Shown here: positions 6,301 through 9,293 of the stretch, in pieces | Layout of the letters: each line of letters opens with the position of its first letter | Position numbering within the stretch: position 1 is the first letter of the stretch | Assembly: GCA_937884625.1 (NCBI GenBank) | Contig: CALGCE010000137.1 | Span: 1 to 9,293, forward strand | DNA: 9,293 nucleotides | Source of the DNA: an uncultured Clostridia bacterium | GTDB lineage: Bacteria > Bacillota > Clostridia > Oscillospirales > Acutalibacteraceae | Direction of reading: 5' to 3' | The notes under the pieces: model-generated | Told to the model about the DNA's origin: nothing | What the model saw: only the letters and a program-made list of their open reading frames with translations | The model's database searches: none | Made by a program: the position numbers and the translations under genes

Positions 6301-8702
6301 CCGCATTTGAATGGGATCCGTACATTATGACCATAGGCACCAAATACGGCAACACTCTGGACTACATAGTCAAGATGAACGGAAAAGAGTACAAACAGAG
6401 CGAAAAGATCTCCTTTAGTTCCGATGGCGATTACGACGTTGAATACATCTACACCGATCCTTACTACTTCGATAAGGATGACGTAAAGAGTAGTAAGAAA
6501 TACACGCAAATTGTAAAAGTCCACGTAACCACCCTGACGAATTATCACCCACAATTCTCGTATGTTGGCGTTTGGGAAGCGGGTTTTAAGCAGGTAATAG
6601 TCGACGACCTTGTATATATCATGCCGGATATTTCGTCAACGGCGACAGGTCAGTTTGGCAGCACTACAGTCGGCGGAAAGACGATCTACTATCCCATCGT
6701 GGAGGTATATGCAAGAAGCAGCAATAAGGAATTCCATGCTCCCGCGTTCTCGGCGATCAATATCAAGGATTTGAATAAAGATACCGGTGCTGTGAAATAT
6801 ACCTATAGCAGCTCGTCGTCTAAATGGCCACATAATGGAGCTAGTTCCGGAGGATATTCAGTCGTCAATAAACAGCCGGACGATACTACTGCTTACTACG
6901 GCTATGTTGTGACGTCAAGTGCCGCTAATTCTCCGTGGCACTCCGCAGGCGTCTATGCAAACGGCGGAAACAGCAATGCAACGACAGGCAGCAACAGTAG
7001 CTACGGAGGTCTTAATTTCAGCTCCTCTGGGTTGAACTCTACCAGAGGTGAATCCACTCAGCTTGTCAAGTTCTGGTATCGTGGTGATGACGGAATCGTG
7101 TATTACTATTATATTCAGTACCATTTCCCAGCAAACAGTACATATACCGTTATGGTTAACTGCAACGTCGGTGGTACGGTTGACCATGCAAGGATTGCAG
7201 GACTTGCCGCTAACACGGCATTGTCTGTGGATGGAAACAATCTGTTGGCAGGTGGAAACGTGATTGCCACAGTAACACCGAACAGTGCTGAATATACAGT
7301 TAAGTGGGGTACTGTTTCGAGTAAACTTACAGCTCATACCACGGTCAATGTAGACTTTGTCAAAGCTTGCAAGGTAACGATAGAGTGTGGTGATGGCGGA
7401 AGTGTTGATAAGCAGACAATCAGTGTTAACTCCGGCACAAAGCTGACGGTGAGCGGTAACAAGCTGATGAATGGAAATACGACACTTGCCACAGCAAACC
7501 CGAACACGAATTATGTTGCTGAGTGGAGTGTACCGAGTACGGCAATAGCAGATGATGTTACAATCAAACTTTCGTTTAAACCGCCTGTTACGATAACAAT
7601 CAATTGCGGAACTGGTGGTAGCGTAACTAACAACTCATTCCAGACTATGTACAATTCTACGTTGACGGTTGACGGAAACTATTTGAAGAATGGCAACGAG
7701 ACACTTACGACCGCAACACCAGAAGACGGTTATGTGACCAAATGGGGCATTGTTCCGGCAACTGTGACAGGTGACACCACAATCAAGGTTGAATTCGTTT
7801 CACCTGTTACGATCACAATCACCGCTGAAAGTAATGGTTCGGTTACATATACAATTGTCAAGGTTGCCCCGGGCAAAAAGTTGACCACGGATGGCGCAAG
7901 TTTGCTATATGACGGTGTTGAAATTTCAAAAGCAATGGCAAATAGCGGTTACGATGTCGGTCCTTGGAGTGGTGTTCCAACCGCTGCAATAACTGCTGAT
8001 ACTTCGGTTAGTATATCATTTAGCAAACAACAAAGCTGCGTGGCAAAAGGAACACTTATCACTCTTGCGGATGGTACGCAAAAACCTGTTGAAGAAATTG
8101 CTACAGGAGATATGCTTCTCACTTGGGATTTAATGACAGGTTCTTACAGCGCTAAACCGGTTGTATTTAATGATTCCGAACAAGCTGAAGAGTGTGAAAC
8201 TATTTATGTAACGTTCTCCGATGGAACAACAATCGGTATAGTTTCCGAACACGGATTCTTCGATATGGATCTCGGCAAGTATGTATATCTTGATAAAAAC
8301 GCAGCAGAGTACATAGACCACGCATTTATTAAGCAAGATGGTAGTACAGTAACACTTACCGATGTGGAAATTAAATGTGAGGTTATTGAATGTTACAGCC
8401 CAACAACATTCGGAGACCTTTGTTACTACACCAACGGTATACTTTCAATGCCGGGTGGTATTTCCGGTTTGTTCAACATCTTTGATGTTAATTCCGAAAC
8501 GATGAAATACGACGAGGCGCAAATGCAGGCGGATATTGAAGCTTACGGATTACTTGATATTGAAGCATTTGGCGGTATGATTACAGAAGAAATGTTTGAA
8601 GCATTTAACGGTAAGTATCTTGGCATTGCAGTAGGCAAAGGAAATCTTACTTGGGAGTACATTGTTTATCTTGCAGAAAGATACGCTCCGCTTTGTAATT
8701 AG
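3378..8702 (+). CDS. Giant surface protein: pilin signal, repeats, C-terminal Hint domain
   Basis: The 1774-residue protein begins MKRKKG, with prepilin peptidase cleavage expected before Phe7. The mature helix FTIVELAIVIAVVAILTAVLSP keeps Glu5 and Pro22. Residues to about 260 resemble the upstream 644-residue protein. Residues 421-565 are Cys/His-rich repeats (HTFGEPSWEW, SATCTETGLTEGKHCSEC, CGRCGKS), a module common in gut Firmicutes surface proteins. Residues about 566-655 look Ig-like. Residues about 660-935 have short Gly/Asn-rich strands typical of a right-handed beta-helix (NNGTVDNVQFIG, NIYNCYISGG). Residues 940-1255 are beta-rich, Tyr/Ser/Gly-rich and unrecognised. Residues 1258-1552 are four tandem repeats. 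Residues 1554-1694 form a Hint domain, followed by an 80-residue acidic, probably helical tail ending APLCN. There is no LPXTG motif. Likely role: a membrane- or pilus-anchored adhesin whose C-terminus self-processes. The catalytic event and ligand are unknown. Base composition rises sharply from about 5400 to 8030. Confidence 0.88.
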   Translation: MKRKKGFTIVELAIVIAVVAILTAVLSPVFSSIISKANLSSDIQLVKNLNTFLNIDFDKDFNLKTNHTMYDALETVKSNGVSVDKIKNNKARNHRIVWDSQSDRFVLINEADGSCVYSEPDTIQETVISDENKYLYFAIYDEMPTIQTYSIYASDLLILENGKISELTVGFDAGSNISFSSLTYDRTNESSARKVIIRTNRGTECEYKGYIGTESDVIYHYGEAGLQKVVCGPHSFYERGGATETIVKSGHYVIESDSIVGVVNGSAEEGDVVIDLKSGSIQGTVKNTNTTNSVKINGEQGVRTTYFEGNTDGGDLIVNFLSEPKYTNKTDMVQEADEDNPEIKLSGLGTEEIIIPSYDEVGEEHAECISIAGYSIKVFTNCSAYSYSESKIVENTVKENTYTVKIYGNGVEEKFNSSSEHTHTFGEPSWEWNGYTSATATFICNADDCKFTEKVIVPTNGGDISGEETKSATCTEPGEKTYTAHLEHHSEQYYSVSPNKAIIPPKGHTEVKDEAKSATCTETGLTEGKHCSECKAVLVAQEEIPALGHDDNYKNGGTCGRCGKSNISVKFTNTDKYLYRVGNGNAVSASSLFEGNVSSIAVTNMHSEVSEVSGTYANGNITFKGTGIVKVTANESVELLLEVVDGQNVTTATSATSNNVILLNDVETNNLMVSSGYTLYGNGFKVTDTRTSGPKGDMNGYVTINNGTVDNVQFIGYEPTEQNLFNTSSGVWHTDIAPAVKVGTGGANIYNCYISGGRYALQADSCNLVMIGTTLDGGAIGNAYFVGGNITMENCITTMSTRGGMKGLGICIPSVSGVKLNIEDTLEQHNWATSSEVPSALSSLISSVYSNTTFAASYGGKTYINTGIFFLDITGGSISMVDAKEVINDTTGNNYAYFEKTALNMTGCCYTAKATMFSENMLSAPEFTPNNYATVPAVSFDHTVNYKANTGLTEDFCVENNGVVHIQLVKNADHSAFEWDPYIMTIGTKYGNTLDYIVKMNGKEYKQSEKISFSSDGDYDVEYIYTDPYYFDKDDVKSSKKYTQIVKVHVTTLTNYHPQFSYVGVWEAGFKQVIVDDLVYIMPDISSTATGQFGSTTVGGKTIYYPIVEVYARSSNKEFHAPAFSAINIKDLNKDTGAVKYTYSSSSSKWPHNGASSGGYSVVNKQPDDTTAYYGYVVTSSAANSPWHSAGVYANGGNSNATTGSNSSYGGLNFSSSGLNSTRGESTQLVKFWYRGDDGIVYYYYIQYHFPANSTYTVMVNCNVGGTVDHARIAGLAANTALSVDGNNLLAGGNVIATVTPNSAEYTVKWGTVSSKLTAHTTVNVDFVKACKVTIECGDGGSVDKQTISVNSGTKLTVSGNKLMNGNTTLATANPNTNYVAEWSVPSTAIADDVTIKLSFKPPVTITINCGTGGSVTNNSFQTMYNSTLTVDGNYLKNGNETLTTATPEDGYVTKWGIVPATVTGDTTIKVEFVSPVTITITAESNGSVTYTIVKVAPGKKLTTDGASLLYDGVEISKAMANSGYDVGPWSGVPTAAITADTSVSISFSKQQSCVAKGTLITLADGTQKPVEEIATGDMLLTWDLMTGSYSAKPVVFNDSEQAEECETIYVTFSDGTTIGIVSEHGFFDMDLGKYVYLDKNAAEYIDHAFIKQDGSTVTLTDVEIKCEVIECYSPTTFGDLCYYTNGILSMPGGISGLFNIFDVNSETMKYDEAQMQADIEAYGLLDIEAFGGMITEEMFEAFNGKYLGIAVGKGNLTWEYIVYLAERYAPLCN
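4638..5072 (+). other. Cys/His-rich repeat module of the giant protein
   Basis: This encodes residues 421-565. It contains HTHTFGEPSWEW, a CNADDC pair, two copies of KSATCTE (ETKSATCTEPGE and EAKSATCTETGL), HCSEC, and GTCGRCG. Similar degenerate repeats are frequent between other modules in gut Firmicutes surface proteins. The CxxC pairs could bind a metal ion or form disulfides outside the cell. This is inferred from the motifs only. Confidence 0.7.
7149..8036 (+). repeat. Four tandem protein repeats of 71-77 residues
   Basis: Repeat units start at residues 1258, 1333, 1404 and 1477 (nucleotides 7149, 7374, 7587 and 7806). Shared features are V-x-V/I-x-C near the start (Cys in the first three units), G-G-S/T-V, L-T/S-V-D/S-G-N-x-L, an A/T-x-P-x-x-x-Y segment, one Trp, and a final strand such as TTIKVEF. 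The layout matches divergent InlB B-repeat domains, small beta folds that act as stalks or adhesive modules. The copies differ clearly at the DNA level, so the expansion is not recent. The array ends at the Hint Cys. Confidence 0.8.
8037..8459 (+). other. Hint (Hedgehog/intein) autoprocessing domain
   Basis: This encodes residues 1554-1694. It opens with the block A pattern: Cys1554 then VAKGTLITLADGT, QKPVEEI and GDMLLTWD. Block B follows as FSDGTTIGIVSEH with His1625, then FFDMDLGKYVYLD. The end has the usual Hint shape, VIECYSPTTFGD then YYTNGILS, but continues as MPGG instead of the His-Asn plus Cys/Ser/Thr that closes a splicing intein. In block B the Thr of TxxH is Val1622. At about 140 residues there is no room for a homing endonuclease. 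Cys1554 and His1625 should allow the N-S acyl shift. Without the final Asn, splicing is not expected. The likely outcome is cleavage before Cys1554 or transfer of the upstream part to a nucleophile, as in Hedgehog. The acceptor is unknown. Confidence 0.8.
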
Positions 8703-8785
8703 TCGTTCAAACAGCAAAGCGATTATCCCCAAAATTGCTGACTTATGAAGGTATGATTCAATCTAGTGCCATCCCGATTGACGTA

Positions 8786-8830
8786 TTGGAATAATTGATA
8801 TATTGTTTATAAACAATTTTTGGAATAATT
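8786..8830. repeat. Direct repeats flanking a perfect AT-rich palindrome
   Basis: TTGGAATAATT occurs at 8786-8796 and again at 8820-8830. Between them lies the perfect 16-base palindrome ATTGTTTATAAACAAT (8802-8817), followed by a run of five T (8817-8821). As RNA the palindrome is a weak AT-only hairpin with a T-run and might serve as a poor terminator for the giant gene about 100 bases upstream. As DNA the arrangement also resembles a binding site or a small duplication. Confidence 0.55.
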
Positions 8831-8945
8831 AACTCAAACTGTCATCTAACGAAAAAATCTTTTTTTTCATTATTACGAACTACTTCTACTTTACAGCGGT
8901 TTGAAAGTTATATTTTGAATAGTTGAAATCAGTAGTTTCGGACAA

Positions 8946-8968
8946 TAAAAATCGAGGTTTCAAACCTC
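8946..8968 (-). terminator. Terminator-like hairpin on the minus strand
   Basis: GAGGTTTCAAACCTC (8954-8968) is an inverted repeat with a single central base. Read on the minus strand it is followed by GATTTTTATTG, giving a stem of six to seven pairs and a T-run. On the plus strand it is followed by AAAAG and is not terminator-like. It could end a leftward transcript coming from the right, but no leftward gene is visible within the window. Confidence 0.4.
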
Positions 8969-9170
8969 AAAAGATGTAGTTTCAATAATTACACTAAAAA
9001 ATCAAATCATCTGAGACTTTAGTGGTGATAAATAAACACCTAACCTTATGGTTTTAGTATCAAACCGGATGAGGAGATAGAAAATTAAATATTACTGTGA
9101 AACAGGTGGGGCACTTCGTTGTTTAAAATTATACCCATCTGTTTTATGGTGCTAAAAAAATGATAACGGT

Positions 9171-9212
9171 ATTTCAAATTGTCATTATTTAGTAATAACG
9201 ATCGTTTGAAAT
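9171..9212. repeat. Imperfect inverted repeat
   Basis: ATTTCAAA (9171-9178) pairs with TTTGAAAT (9205-9212). Inside, GTCATTAT (9181-9188) pairs with GTAATAAC (9192-9199), with one mismatch and one G-U pair, around the loop TTA. The two stems are separated by an asymmetric bulge. No T-run follows. It could be a structured RNA element or a remnant of a small repeat. Confidence 0.45.
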
Positions 9213-9293
9213 GGCACTACAAGGTATACAACTCATTTTGGCTCTATTAAATTTAGTGTGTTTTAAGGAAATATGACACAATAAAGTAAATGA

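Larger units (their letters stand above)
8703..9293. other. Gene-free AT-rich region with repeats
   Basis: I see no supportable coding region on either strand in these 591 bases. All frames are broken by frequent stops and none has a credible start with a ribosome binding site. There is no clear U-tract terminator directly after the giant gene: CAGCAA (8712-8717) and TTGCTG (8736-8741) can pair, but no T-run follows. The region holds the palindrome with flanking direct repeats (8786-8830), a minus-strand terminator-like hairpin (8946-8968) and a longer imperfect hairpin (9171-9212). It may be a regulatory or noncoding RNA region, or decayed sequence. Confidence 0.6.

Noticed and set aside
8703..8760. 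Intrinsic terminator directly after the giant gene
   Set aside because: The CAGCAA/TTGCTG pairing has a long loop and is followed by GACTTATG with no T-run.
8880..9000. CRISPR-like spacing of short TAGTTTC/GTTTGAAA words
   Set aside because: The words are short and irregularly spaced with no repeat of normal length, as expected by chance in AT-rich DNA.
9265..9293. Start of another gene at the right edge, AAGGAA then ATG 9273
   Set aside because: The ATG at 9273 is followed by only two codons before TAA, and the next ATG at 9290 is too far from the ribosome binding site.

Overview
The window looks like a piece of a low-GC Gram-positive genome, most likely an uncultured gut Clostridia-type Bacillota. 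The evidence is the AT-rich DNA, strong AAAGGAG/GAGGAG ribosome binding sites, Clostridia-style prepilin signals, Firmicutes surface modules of the Cys-rich 'CTETGLTEGKHC' type, and divergent InlB-like repeats. All recognisable genes are on the + strand.

Positions 1-900 hold a predicted promoter (66-94), an AT dinucleotide run in the leader, a small membrane-protein reading frame (182-625) broken by one in-frame TGA, a perfect 16-base palindrome, and an intact 55-residue single-pass membrane protein (678-845). Positions 903-1276 hold a type IV pilin-like gene with a one-base deletion exactly in the codon for the conserved Glu5. The spacer from 1277 to 1440 carries a nine-G tract and a strong intrinsic terminator.

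Positions 1441-8702 hold two intact genes separated by two bases: a 644-residue and a 1774-residue protein. Both start with a prepilin-type signal and share about 250 residues of homologous N-terminal sequence, then diverge. The larger one continues through a Cys-rich repeat region, a likely beta-helix, a long beta-rich region and four ~73-residue repeats. It ends in a Hint (Hedgehog/intein) autoprocessing domain with an 80-residue tail. Positions 8703-9293 hold no gene that I can support, only inverted and direct repeats.

Inferred working model: the pilin-like proteins are processed by a prepilin peptidase encoded elsewhere and are held in, or assembled from, the membrane through their N-terminal helices. 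The large C-terminal parts would be displayed outside the cell, and the Hint domain would cleave or esterify the giant protein. No prepilin peptidase, assembly ATPase or platform protein is in the window. Pilin signal plus C-terminal Hint on one polypeptide is the most unusual feature here. The two broken upstream frames may be real decay or errors in the assembled sequence.
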